DNA from: Phoronis australis
Taxonomy: Eukaryota > Phoronida > Phoronidae
NCBI GenBank assembly: GCA_002633005.1
Contig: NMRA01000503.1
Location: 184,001 to 248,000, forward strand
Direction: 5' to 3'
Length of the DNA: 64,000 nt
The first letter of the stretch is position 1. Each line of letters begins with the position of its first letter. Shown piece after piece: positions 1-12,505 of the stretch. The position numbers and the translations under genes were made by a program. The notes below the pieces were generated by a model. It was given only the letters and a program-made list of their open reading frames with translations, was not told the DNA's origin and did no database searches.

Positions 1-760
1 AAACGTTTTGTATTTATCCCATGCACTTCGAATACCTAAGTTTCTTACATTTTTCGGCAGATTTTTCAAATACTTCGCCCAGACTGTTCACGTGGCGGAT
101 CAAATCGTATATGTATGTACTTACGCGTTATGTTGCAAGTTTTCTCTTGAAAAAGAAACAGTTTTAAATGTGACGATTTATTACTTGAAAAGATATAACA
201 CAGATGAAAACAACGCCAACTGTGCAGTGAACTTGTAACATCTCCTGGAAATAGTTAAAAAAACAACAATTTTTGATATTTTAATTTCCTAGGAATCGGC
301 GCCTGAGTTGCAGACGATATACTATTCAGCAATTGAAAACTGAGAAAAAGTGTCTTATAATTAACAGTTTTGTTCCAGATTTTACGTTTAGGGCCTGGTT
401 ACATGTGGAGTGTTAGTTACGCTGTTGCAACTGTATTACTTTAAACTATATTCGGAAAGTTTGATGATCAAACCAGCTGAAGACGACGAGTAGACATTGA
501 CCTACCTTTTGAACTTTCCATGTCAGAGGATGCTGTTGAAGTAGTGCAAGAGGTGAATACGGAAAACTTTATTAGATATTTCCCTCAACAGATTCAACGC
601 GCGTGGGATAAACATGCATATACCATATATTTTGTACTTGGCTCATCGTCTCCACTAGAATTTGACCTAAGATTAATGGAAATTGTTTTGTGCTTTCAAA
701 TGCTTAAGAGTTGAATGCTGGATGCTTGTTCTTCACGAGTCACTTGCTAATAATACTTAC
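1..760. other. UBE3B intron or unassigned sequence at left edge
   Basis: The donor of the last UBE3B exon seen reads GTAAGT on the minus strand just below position 761, so this stretch should be intron and perhaps part of a later exon. I searched the minus strand for the family segment that follows the HLL sequence and did not find it. A 64-codon open frame on the plus strand at 520-714 has no recognisable match and no splice context, so it is not called as a gene. Confidence 0.5.
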
Positions 761-3700
761 ATGAGTAAATGGCTGGCTGTTTCACAGAACAGAATCAAGA
801 GTTGGAATATAGGATGCAATTCGTGAAGCGGGTTGGAAGAAATGGTCTCCAAAAATGTCTTCAGTCCAAAGTTGGGTCCCAGGTCATTCACAAGCACCCA
901 CAAGCAGGGTAGAAGAACAGCATTGTAACTCAAACCTACAACCAAAACTTCAACAGCTCAGCAAACAATACGGTGGACTAAGTGGAAGTTTATTATGTCA
1001 AGCTTCCCAATAAAACTAAGGGAAAACGTTTTGTAAAAATTTGATAATCAGTAACAAGAACGTTAACTTTGGCTTTGAATACGTTTCACAAACAACTAGT
1101 CAGTAATTTGACTAAATACTTCCAATTGGATTGGGGAAGTGACTATCGTCTGGTTGCAAAGCAGTTAATTACAAACATCATACCAGCGAGAATGTCCATT
1201 TTAAGCTGTGACATCGTCATCAACGCCGTCTGATAGAGTTGGCAGGCTGCACACGTGTTGACAACAATTGTGCTGTCCATAGGAAGTTTACTGCTCGAAC
1301 TCTTGGATGTTATCTTCTTCCAAAAACCTTTAAAATCGATTGATAATTTGAAAATGCTTGTAACGGTATTGGAAGGGAGAATCCCTCTCTAAACAGACAT
1401 CTTGGCAAAAGAATTAAGCAATCTGATTCTCAAACAATGTTACTTTTGTTGATAAGGAGGAATTCTCATTGAAATTTGTCCACATTTTTTAATAGATATA
1501 CTCACTTTAGTGTCCAAGTCATCGTGCAGTGACAAGTATTAACATTCAATTAACTTGGTATTTATTTAAAAAAAACACAAAATGTTGCCAACTTTTCAAG
1601 TACAGCTGATGTAGGTCAAAGGTCGCATTTTATTCATGATAAACATTCTTCAGTTTTGAACACAATATTTGGCAAGTAGAATTTTATATTTGTCAAACTT
1701 GTTGATAAAACTAACTTTAACACAAGGAAGTTTTACTTTGTTTTTAACATTAATTATCTGAAGCTGTCAATCAACATTCTGTAAGATTCATATTTCATAA
1801 AATTTTGAACACTTACCACAAAGCAGTAGGCTAAAAATAACAAAATGGCTTTGAAAAATAACAAAATGACTACCTATTTGTCTTCTAAATGTAAGAATTT
1901 TTACTTTACATTTTATGTAGGCAATGAAGGTAAAAGGACAAGTACTATTTGTTTGCGTACGATCATTCAATACTTCCGCAATAGTAATCACATTTGGAGA
2001 ATACAACTGTGGCAAAAATCAAATATCAGTTATACCTTTTTTCCTTGGCTCATTGGCTGCCTTTTCGTTGGTTGTCTTCTGTGCTTGAGTATATGTAAGT
2101 AAGTCACTGAACATGTAACTGATAAGGTTATTGCACCAGAGTAGTTGTAACTGGGTCATCACAGAAGGCATGGCGTCATACAGGCTGAAATACATTGTTT
2201 TGAAAATGTAGTTAAGGTTTCGTTAGTTCAAACATGTTTTGTTAATAAATCAGACAAGATGGGTAACGGGCAATGTTTAGTTTGTTGCGGTTTAATGAAA
2301 TAAAGCCTTGTGACCTGTGAGCAACTGTCTGGATCACATTTTGATTGTCAGATGGAGCAATGAACTCGGTTATGGTGGGACAACGGGAGTGGAAACCATG
2401 TGTTAGGTGTCTGTGTAAATAGGGAGTGATTCATGATGATCAGTCGTGTTTGAGCTGTACTTGTGTACTGAGTTGGAATAAATGAATTGACTGTGGTCCT
2501 GTCATATTCTTTCTCTCTATCCACAACCCATGACATAATACACGTCACATTTTCAAAAAAAAAATTTGAATGAAGACCTATTACCAAAGTTTGCTTAGTT
2601 TTAAAAAGCATGTAGCTACATATCTGAAGAATCATGTGCTATACAATTCGCGAAAGAACGTAAGTACAGGAGGCCTAACAAACCCATAAAGAATTTAATT
2701 AATCACGCATCACTACATAATTTTTTCCAATTTTAGACTGAAACTTAAGCCTATGGATAATCTTTCCACTTCTACTTAACCATACAAGACAGTTTGCATT
2801 GATTGTTAGAGTTAAGATTTTTATATAACATTATGGGTTTTGCTATTTTGGGTAAATAAGTTTTGGGAGAAATCAACAAAGAAGGCTTAAGTGTGATTTT
2901 AACTTTTACCAGAGGATATTTAAGATCTTTAAGAACACATTCCTGCAAACATGGACTTGCTGGTAACAACCCGTTCTGTGTGCATGTAGTATAATTTTCC
3001 CACAACACTGTGTAAGAGCAGAATCAACTTGTGCGGCAGAGCGGTGCAACCATCCCAGTAGTTGTTAACTCGTCAGAAAAATGAGACAAGACTATTGGGC
3101 AAAAGAGTGAAATGTCCCCAAAGGACATCCTGATAACAACCTAGTATTCAATTTATACCGAAAAGTGAGCGTATAACGCCAAGCTGATGGTAGGGACTGC
3201 GGAAAAATGTCAGGTAAATTTCACACGTTAATGAATAGGGTTACAGTTAGGATTTGGTCTGGATAAAAGACACGTACAGGGGTCCCACATTTTGAGAACC
3301 AGTTGTCTCCACAGAATAACGTGTGTTTAAACTGGTTCTCAAAATCCAGGTCCCCGGTTAGTAACTATTGCTAGGTATGTACAAACTTAAGGTATATTGT
3401 GTATGAACCTCCAATGTGTTAGATTACAAATAAGATTAGAAGGCAATGTTCACCTCTGATCAGATTTCTGTGACAACCAGCCAAGAACAGGATGCCAGTG
3501 TGTAGCTTTGTTCTCCTTGTTCTTCAAACATTTATCACAGTTCTCCAGAAGTGTAGTCAATACAAACTGGAACATCAAGTCACCAACAGTCATCATCACT
3601 TACACCATATGCTACACAACTCTTTACTTACACTCAGCATATTTTAGGGGCATTTAGATATTCTAAAATACAGGTTCAAATAACAACACCAATACCAACA

Positions 3701-6700
3701 CAAACCAACTCAACCTATTGTGTGGCAAGACAGTAGAATGTAGCGGCGTTAACACTAACAAATGATTTAAATTCCCAAGTCTCCAAACAAAAAACCGCTA
3801 GTAAAAATAAACAAGCTTGTGGTTCGAGTTATTGAAATCCAAACCATTATTGATCATTCAGAGACAGTGATTGGGGAATGGCATCACCTGTAAGGTAGTT
3901 TCCTCAAATTTGAGCAAAAATAATGGCCAAAACTGTCAAACGCTCACTGTACTGCCAAAAATGTTAAAAATTTCATTGTGTGTTTACTGATGACAGATGT
4001 ACTACATAAAGTTTTCAAATAATAAAGCACAATAGTCTTCTTGTTTAATACTCGTAAATCCTGATAAAATAAAAATTTCAATGTTCCGCCATATTGTGTT
4101 CTAATTTGAAGAAACTTTGCGTACTAGAAAATTTTGACCCCACTTAAAAAAAAAAATTGACTTGTTTTAATTACCAAATTCAGGTGTCATATTTTAATTT
4201 TTCAAGACATTTACAACAAATTATAAATATTATCAGCGTTAGGGATATTTTTGGACACTAATTATGTTTTGACCAGTGAAAAATTCCAAACAAGTTTCTG
4301 CAGCGACTTACTGTAAATTTCTCCTTCAAAGGAATAAGGTTGTCACCTTCTTGACTCCCTAACTGAACAATGTTAGCTGAAAAGTAAAGGTAACTATCAT
4401 ATAATGACAAAACAGGGGATAGTCCCCACAGGGAAATCATGCATTATCTAGTCATTAAACCTGCTGATACAAGAGAACTTACATGCCACTAACATTTAAA
4501 GCCTGAATCAATTACTGGGAAAAGAACAGTGTTCTAGCACCTAGCAGAATATATAGTGTCCGACACTGTATACAGTATTTGACAAAGATTTCTTGACAGC
4601 TTTTAGTCACATCATGACAATTGCAAGAAAGTTTTTTGAAGGACTTAGTTTTTGAGGTTTCAATTCTTGTTAAAGACATCAATTTTACATAAAATGTAAG
4701 ACGAAATTACATAGGATCCCAGTCACTGATACATACGTATTGCAACTCAAGGAACTTTGATTGTTACATTATTGGCTAATGCACAATGACAAATGCTTTG
4801 CATAGCTTGGTTAACAGTTTTCAATTTGAGACAGTCTCTAGAATTTGGAATGAACAATATTGACAATTTCTAATATTTGGTACAAGATCTGACCAAGAAC
4901 AAAATAATTAATTTTTCAGTGTCCCAAAACTAAAGGATAGTTACCGAAATTGCAACGTGATGTATATTAGTACTGACAATGCTTTTGTGGTTTGCAAACT
5001 TTTATAAAACTGGTTCAAGTGAACAGAAGTAAATGTTGCTGGTGATTACCAAGCAGACACAGAGTATAGTTGCTCTCCAGTGTACTGCAAACGATCCGCA
5101 TGTTCTGTGACTCACATAGGAAGTCAAGGAGTTTAGCAAACAATCCAGAATTGACCAGACTTGACAAAACCTAGAAACGTAAATGCAGGAAAATACCTGT
5201 TACGACGTTTACAATAAATAGACAAGAGTTTTGTGATGACAGACTTTACACATAGATGAAAGATAAACATACGAAGAGCTAAAAACAATATTATTATTAC
5301 ATCACCTTACTTATGAATTATCGCAATAATAAAAAATGGTTGACAGTAACTGTAATGGATGTATCTCTACTGTTTACTACATATTACATAATACAATGGA
5401 TCGGCTGATATTATCCAGTACCTCCGAAGCTAAGTTTGACAGGTGGTGAATGAGAGCAGGTATAGCCAAGACCTGTAGAGTGAACACTGTCATCAGGTGC
5501 TGAGAATAGTTGGCAGCTACTAGTGGTCTGAAAGGAAAATGTAATGTCAGGATGTATGGTTAACACATGGACACAATTGTGATGTCCACCAACACACCAT
5601 TTTTTCATCAGCTGCAATTCAGTAATGGACTGATGAACCGACCAGATGCAATGTTATTTGAGTGTAACTGAGCGTAATTATAGCTCACTGAATCTAGCTG
5701 TAAAATGAATGTCTTATTTACATATAACTTATACTTACCTCAAAGAAATAGTCATGATTGCAGATAAAGTAGCTCTTTTTAAAGTGACTTGCTTCCTAGC
5801 TAAGCCTCTCATCAACAAGTTCTACAACACGAAAAACAAACATTCTACACAAGAAGACTTGATCCATGAAGTGACCAAATAAAATTCTATAATTCTAATT
5901 TTCCCTGATCATGGTGAAGACTTCCTTTGAACGAATCTTGGAAGTCAAGACATCTATACATTTCAACTCCTAGAGTGTCTGAAAATCGACACAAACTGAT
6001 CAAACGTCAAAAGATATGACCCTACTGTCTACTTATTTTCTATTCTTAGTTTCAGTCACCGATGAAGCAGTTCAAAAAGTATTCACAACTAATCAGAGAA
6101 TCCAAGGCAACAAACAATCAAAGGGCAACTCAAGCAATTCAAAACAATAGGCATCGAAGATGAATCATAACACATAGTCAGTAGCCTACTCCCTTGTGAT
6201 CAGCTAACTCCTCTACTGAATGGAGACAGACCACCAAGCCTACATTGTTCTCATTAAGTGGTCAACTTGATTAGATTAGAGGACAGAGATCACTGGATAT
6301 CAACGTGACTCTCTATTGCTACTTTATTGTCGGTGAAAGGAGCAGTTTTAAAACTTACTTCAAATAAATATTGACTTGACTTGAACCCAAAGCTAGATGA
6401 GTATCCCAGTGACCATCACAGTATTGCTATACAATAGATGTTTACTCAGACTTAATCGAGAGTTATAAAAGTCAGGTTCTTGCATAATCTATCGAAATTA
6501 AAAGCCGTGGCTATAGACAGTGTAATAAGGTTCAAACAAACATGGAGCAGATGCTCTTTTTATTTAAATTTCTTGTTTGTTGTTCAATATCTTTCCGAAA
6601 TAAAGATCTTGGCAATGCGACCAGTGTAATGAGTAACATCCTGGGAAAACTTTAATGCATACCTTAAACACAGAGTACATGCCCTTTTTGTGTAGCTCTC

Positions 6701-9700
6701 CCATTAAGTTTGAGCACAGTTGGTTCAACCCACTCTTGAGTGCCTCGCCAATCTTCCCTTTGAAAACCTTCCACGTTGCAGTGCTTGTGAATGTGAGCAA
6801 CATGTGCAGGTAAACCGTGATGGACCGAAGGTCGGAGGCCGACTCAGGCTGCAAAATAATACCAAACTATACCATAATACAACACATTGAATAGCTATCA
6901 ACATGCCTGCCTACCATCACAAAAATTTTCAATCAAACTACATACTGCTGTGAAATTGGTCTTAATTTATTTGTTAGTCAAATTAAAAGCACCAAAAGAA
7001 TGAAACAATTTGTTATTACTCGAGACCAAACTCTACTAGTTGGCTTGACATGGCGTGTCATTTTGTGTGGCGTTGCATTGTCTCAAGGACAACTAAACTG
7101 TCAGTTCTTTTCAAACCCATAAACCCCTTCTCACCTGAGTAAGAAACAAGTTGAGACCAACTTTATAGCAGCAAGTGGCTTAAATCAAAAGTTTGCTTCG
7201 TGGATGAATGTGTTAGTTTACAGCTGCTCTAAAGCAATTTATCCCTAGCGTAGCAAGTGTTGCAATGAGATCAGTCACTAGCCTGGGACCTTTAGATTTG
7301 CATTCTTAAATATGTCAGTTATCTAAAGGTCAATTATCAATAAGTAGCGCACGGTAAGCGTATTCAGTAACTAATCTCTCGGATGTCATTCACCAATCAG
7401 AATCTCATATTCTCAAGACCAGGCCCACAGAGGTGTAAGAAGGACACACCCAGCTTTGACAGGATTTAAAAAGGTATTTAAAGGCTATGAGTAGAAGAGA
7501 TCTTTTTCTTAGAACTGCAGCACAGCGATTTCAATAGAAAACAGGCCCCTATATCACCACTGTTTATATATTTTTTCTGGTTCCCTCGTATGTGTGAATG
7601 TGTAGGCCTGTGCATGTGAGTTCAAACAATGTATACTTATCTTAATGTGCTTTACTTCATAACGAAAAGTATAGAAAATACAAAAGACGTAACAACAGCT
7701 AGCCAAGAGAAAACTGTCCACATATTGAGAGTCTGGGCTTACTAGGTAAAAATTATTGGAGAGATATGCCCTGACATTTCCTTATAACTGAGAGCCAAGA
7801 CTCACCTTGAGTTGATCTAAGTACGAACAACACTTTAACAGTATTGTTTTAATCTGATGAATCCAAAGTAACATGTGATCTTTAGACAAGGCCAGAGAAA
7901 CGTAACTCTTCTGAAATCAGAACAGACGGTATCAGTAAATGACAGTAAAAACGAAAAAACATGAGGTGAACAAGTTTATTTTTAGAGCAGCTAAAAATCC
8001 GCCTTCCAAGAGAGAAATCAATGAAACTTTTGATTTGGACCACTTACCAACTAATATGAAAATTGCAGGTGATTCCAGGACTTCAACAGAGCTGACAGTT
8101 ACTAGAGACCAAGCTCCCCACGTAGACTTGCTACAGTGTGTCATTTCATGTGACGAGCATAGTCGCAAGAATTAACGATCTGCCAGTGATTTGAAAACCA
8201 GGATATCACTTCTCACTAGAGTAAGGAACAAGTTGAGACCTGCCATTTTATAGCGATAAGTGGGCTAAATCCTAACTTTGTTTCTTGGGTAGAATGCGAG
8301 TTTATGGCTGCTTTAATTGCTTCTTTCAAATCACAAATGGTTTAATTACTGCCTTATTACGATATCCTAGCAATCTTTCATGAGGTTTTGTGAAAACTAT
8401 TCAAGCCCTCAAGTCACAAATACTCACCTTAAGATCTTCAGATTCCATGGACATTAGTAGATATTTACATATGAAGTCAAAACACTGCAATAAAAAATGT
8501 CTTCATAAGAAAATTAGCTCACAACATTTTTTTCATTCCATTAGGTCAAAAAAGCATATCTGGTTCTGGTCTGTTTTCTTTTTTGAAAATCGAATCAGTA
8601 TTTTTAATTACCCACCTTTTTAAAAAAGAAAATTAACCTGGAATGAGCAAAAATGATACAGGATTTCTTTTTTTGCTAATACATTGGCAAGTCATGCGCT
8701 CCAAACCTTGCTTATCCTTACTTAAGTGCCCTTGTGCAGCTTTTCAAAAAAAGCACAAGACTTACTCTGAAACTGATGCGAGTGAGCATTTTTTCAGCCG
8801 GTGTAAAGACCAGAGGTTCGATCCCTAAAAAGTGACTTAAGGCAGAAATTTGGTGTTAGCTCCGACTTCACAGCTGCTGAAAACCTGTTTAGTATAATAA
8901 TTATCAGTGTAGCACATTCAAGAAATAATTCATAAAAATTATCTCTGTAACTAGTAAGACTTAACTATCTCTCAGAAATAGTTCTGAGGAGAGTAACACT
9001 AAATTTCTAAGTATTGAGCCACTTTTCATGAAACAGACCCAAAACCAAATGTGCTTTTTTGTTCATATTAGGAAAAAGGAAACATAAAACATGTCATAAG
9101 GTAGAGCGTCTAACAAGAGCAAAAATCACCATAAAAATTCTCAACAATATGGGAGAATAGAGGAATTATACTTTCAAAAATATCTCAACAAAAATAACCA
9201 TCAAGAAAATTTAATTGAATGATAAATACCATCATTTGTACACTGTGCATTTAAATGGACAACTGACCCAGCACAAGGTAACCACACACTCTTTACACTC
9301 TTCCAAAAAGGGTGACAAAACGGAAATTTTGTGTTACATCAATTTGCACCACATCAAAGTTTGTTGCATATGCAGACCTTTGAAAAGTGTAACACAGCCA
9401 TTGCCTTGAGACGGATCGCTGCACTTATTCAGAGCTCAAGTCTGGTGACAAAGTTAACTTATATATCAGAGGAGAGACAGACCAGCAAGCCCCTATTGTT
9501 CACATTCAAGGGACACTTTGACCAGATAAGAGGATTAGTTCCACTGGGAAGTAACCATGCCCATTACCTAAATAGAGTATTAATACATAACAGATGTTTA
9601 CTACAACTTAATCATCTCTTAGTTCATACAGAATCTTGCGTAACTAGTTGCTACCAAAAACACCAAAACTTCACCAATTTAGGATAGAGACGGACAAGTG

Positions 9701-11630
9701 AAATTTTATTTTCTAATTTTATCCATAAAAGATACAGCACAAGATTAATGTTTTTCTACTTTCAAGTTCAGTGCCACAGCTTCCAGTAGACATTTAAAAA
9801 AATGAAGATATTCAGAGCAATGTTGGAACCTCTTGAAAATTAAGAAATGGCTATTTTGGGTAATTACTAAATTTGACCCAAATCGAGTCTTTACCAATAT
9901 GTCATGCAGACCTTGGCTTGACCAGTTTTAAATTTTAGCATATTTATGGGTTCTTCTGGATTCTCTGTTTGTCACCAGACAACTAAATAGAAGCAGTAGA
10001 AGCAATCACCTGCTCATTAGCATTAGTCTTGTGAAGGACCAGGTAGCGCTGAAGGAGTTGAAACACCCGAGCTGCACTATGCAGCTCTGGCTTGTAATCC
10101 CCATCATAGTTGTCAGGGATCTTTAGCAATGAGGCAAGTTCCTTCCTAGAACAGAACAGAATCTTTAGCGAGATGGTTTTAAGACATATCACATAATTGG
10201 AAGTCATTATTAAACCACGCCATCACAAATAGAAAGCAACAACTGAAAATTATTATTTGGGTGGAGTGCTAATGGTCGTAACATCAATTTTTAACAAAAG
10301 CTCCACTCTTAAATTAGCATGTCTCAAACCAATCTTCTTTTATTTACGTTTTAATAGGAAATAGAGTTAACAAACCTACTTACCTAACAGCACACTTCAA
10401 TGTCTTCCTAGTTGAGTAACCTCGGTAGTAAGCCTGAATTTAAAATTTACAAGCAGTTTTCAGAAAGAAGTCATCACAGACTTTTACTAGCACTGCACAC
10501 AGGTGACTTCTCTAAGAGAGTAGATTCAAATAAAGGGGGTACATTTACACATCAAAACAACTTTTAAAACAGGTGGGTGCACAATTTGCAATCAGTGAAG
10601 CTTTGACCTTTGCTCTTTAACACAGGCCCCTAATCATCAAGAATTCTTGGCCCTTGGGCCCCCATAGTTGAAACCTTCATCCCTTAACAATGGTTGACAC
10701 CAACTTTTCCACCCCAGTTGTGACATATCAATGTTAATCAATTAGAAATCAAGTGATTTGGGATAAAATGGACCTCATTTGCTGATCAGCAGACCCTCAA
10801 CTGCTGAGAAGCATCCGTTGTGCCGCCCCTTAGCTGGGAGCATGCAAATAAAAGCCCAGAAAGCGCACAGCACAAACACAGCATTGCTATTCCCTTGCGT
10901 ATAGTGAGCTGTGAATATCATAGTGATAAACCTGTGGCCATCTTTTCATAGCCAGTCTTTTGTTAGTGTTGGCTATGTCTTCTGACATATTATGTTCTGG
11001 TCATTAAAACGTATTAGTTTAAGTTATCAGACTTATGCCCTGTTCACACCAAAGAAGTTAAAACTCTTAAAACTGATCTAAAGGATACAACTCTCCATAT
11101 GAACACTTTAAAACAACTGGTTTTAAAAGTTTTAACTGTATCACGGTTATAACTCCTGGTGAGAGAGGTTTAGCCAGAGGTTTTAACTGTTCTAACTTGT
11201 TGTGAACACAGCAGTTATAAAAGTTTTAAGTCAGTAGATGGCGCTGCAGTCAAAGCTTGTTGGAAACAATGGCGCAATAAGACACAAACTGGGGTGAATT
11301 GGAACCATGACCTAAGGATACAACAGGTTTAACTGTTGGCGTGAATGGCAACACTAACAATTACGGAAAGAGATACAACCAAGTTTAGTTGGACTGAACA
11401 CAGATTTTGCTTCAGCATGCTTAATAACAGAAACCAGTGTCTACCCTGATGGACAGTGAACTGAGGAAAGCACTGGTTCTGCAATACAATCAACAAAATG
11501 ACCAAGCCAGTGTCACCTGTATCTTAGTGCACATTTCATCTCGGCGTTTTTCTTCATGTCTTTCCCGTCTGGCAGCCTTTGCTTGATCGAGAAAGTTTCC
11601 CTTTTTGTTTAGGTCAGGCTTGGCGAACAT
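761..11630 (-). CDS. UBE3B: UBE3B, HECT-type E3 ubiquitin ligase (N-terminal half; continues off left edge)
   Basis: E3 ligase of the UBE3B/UBE3C group; in family members the C-terminal HECT domain passes ubiquitin to substrates, and that domain lies outside this window. Coding exons in transcript order: 11630-11517, 10433-10384, 10145-10010, 8484-8428, 7910-7806, 6848-6663, 5821-5739, 5527-5422, 5170-5050, 4376-4312, 3566-3454, 1388-1184, 935-761. Phases agree throughout except for one exon not located between 3454 and 1388. About 505 codons are recovered. The start ATG gives [11 protein letters not shown], matching the MF start of the vertebrate protein. An IQ motif ([12 protein letters not shown], residues 37-48) sits across the exon 1/2 junction, as in UBE3B. 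Other family matches are the segments [27 protein letters not shown] and [17 protein letters not shown]3C was considered and fits less well. It is head-to-head with SBDS. Confidence 0.93.
3278..3356. repeat. short inverted-repeat element (GGGTCCC/AGAACCAG family), copy 1
   Basis: Left arm AGGGGTCCCACATTTTGAGA at 3278-3297 is answered by an inverted right arm at about 3328-3356 (TGGTTCTCAAAATCCAGG followed by TCCCC). The spacer is about 25 bp. The same arms occur at 17336-17411 in an SBDS intron, so this is a dispersed MITE-like family and not a chance hairpin. It lies in the intron between UBE3B exons 3566-3454 and 1388-1184. Confidence 0.65.
6220..6500. repeat. dispersed repeat shared with 9465-9690
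   Basis: Both stretches share a series of short blocks in the same order, for example GGAGACAGACCACCAAGCC here and GAGACAGACCAGCAAGCCC there, later AATAGATGTTTACTCAGACT here and CAGATGTTTACTACAACTTA there. They are diverged copies of one interspersed element in UBE3B introns. No coding capacity is visible and the superfamily is unknown. Confidence 0.55.
7040..7260. repeat. half copy of the TTAA-flanked inverted-repeat family
   Basis: It contains the right-arm blocks CACCTGAGTAAGAAACAAGT, TTGAGACCAACTTTATAGCA and the terminal ACAGCTGCTCTAA. These match in order the fuller copies at 7983-8317 and 54277-54610. The left arm is missing or too diverged to see. It lies in the UBE3B intron between exons 7910-7806 and 6848-6663. 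Confidence 0.6.
7983..8317. mobile_element. TTAA-flanked inverted-repeat element (MITE-like), copy in UBE3B intron
   Basis: The left end (TTAGAGCAGCTAAAA) and right end (TTTATGGCTGCTTTAA) are inverted copies of each other. Internal arm blocks include TGATTTGGACCACTTACC on the left, and CACTTCTCACTAGAGTAAGG with AACAAGTTGAGACC on the right. Overlapping open frames on both strands here (near 7932-8175) are by-products of the palindromic structure, not genes. It sits between UBE3B exons 8484-8428 and 7910-7806. Confidence 0.6.
11037..11350. repeat. repeat-rich stretch with inverted TGTTCACACC / GTGAACACA ends
   Basis: The block begins CCCTGTTCACACCAAAGAAG and contains several copies of the motif AGTTTTAACT or its complement. 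An inverted end TTGTTGTGAACACAG lies at about 11197-11211, and a weaker GGCGTGAATGGCAACAC lies at about 11338. This resembles a MITE with degenerate terminal repeats just 5' of UBE3B exon 2. Boundaries are uncertain. Confidence 0.4.
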
Positions 11631-11697
11631 GATGCTATGGTACACCTCTATAACACTGAAAAAACAAGAAATTTAGTGAATGTATATTGATGACTAT

Positions 11698-12230
11698 GAA
11701 TCCTGCTAACAGAGGGGCATGGCGTCATGCTCCCTGGTGAAGCACGGTGTAAAAATGGCCACTTGCCGATTTGGGCAACTGAATGAAGGACTTGTTGGAA
11801 AAAATTTGATTGCGGGAATGGGAAGAGACATCAACAGCCTCCTAAGGTGTCCCTCTATGTGCAAAATGCTACTTGTTTTGATGATTTAATCAGTGTCAGG
11901 CATATTTCACTGAAAAGCTTCTGCCATGTGACAGCCCTATGGAATGGTCAGCGTGTCTAGGGCCAGTTGAGACTGTGGTACTGTCTAGCGCAATTATAAA
12001 CAGTACTGCCATCTCAACTGGCTGCAGTAAAGCTGGTGGCCATCCCATAGGCTCTCTATACACCGGAAGCTTTTGGGCGAATTATGCCTCACACTGATTA
12101 AACAATCAAAGTCGGTTTGTTATTAGTACCTTTAGCGCGTGGAGGGACACCTTAGGAAGCCCATTTTTACACTGCTTGCGCTAAGGGATATGATGCCATA
12201 TCCCTTGGCATGAGCAGCGCAGATTACGGG
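11698..12230. mobile_element. large foldback element in the UBE3B-SBDS divergent promoter region
   Basis: The left and right halves are imperfect reverse complements around a centre near 11965. CTCCTAAGGTGTCCCTC at about 11840 answers GAGGGACACCTTAGGAAG at about 12142. GATTTAATCAGTGTCAGGCATA near 11883 answers TATGCCTCACACTGATTAAA near 12083. The outer blocks near 11705-11760 and 12158-12215 also pair. A further diverged arm continues at 12290-12470 (CTTCCCTCTATGGGCAAAAG). No transposase frame is present, so it is nonautonomous or a composite of nested insertions. Confidence 0.7.
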
Positions 12231-12482
12231 AGTATTTGTTCGAGCAAGTAGAAGAGTAAAGACATCAATCATGATCAATGGACCTAATTTAGGCTTCCCT
12301 CTATGGGCAAAAGGCACTTATAGCAACAGGACTTGGACGATTAAATCAGTGCGAAGCATAATTCGCTTCTAGCGTATAGAGGGCCAATGGGATGGCCATC
12401 ATCTCTACTTAACTCTACAGTCACTACTGGCGCCAGTCGAGACGATGGTATTAGCGCACATCAGAACAGTGTAGTACAGGCC

Positions 12483-12505
12483 TAGGCAATTACATCGCCC
12501 TGGAA
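12483..12505. repeat. solo end of the TAGGCAA inverted-repeat family
   Basis: TAGGCAATTACATCGCCCTG matches the terminal sequence of the elements at 24377-25072 and 33135-33194. No partner end was found nearby, so this is a truncated remnant at the edge of the foldback cluster. Confidence 0.5.

Noticed and set aside
520-714. 64-codon plus-strand frame beginning MSEDAVEVVQEV
   Set aside because: No family recognised, no splice sites or neighbours that support it, and it lies in what should be UBE3B intron.
3041-3160. Minus-strand segment reading [10 protein letters not shown] as the missing UBE3B exon
   Set aside because: It recalls the LWG segment, but the frame hits a stop and the required phase does not fit.
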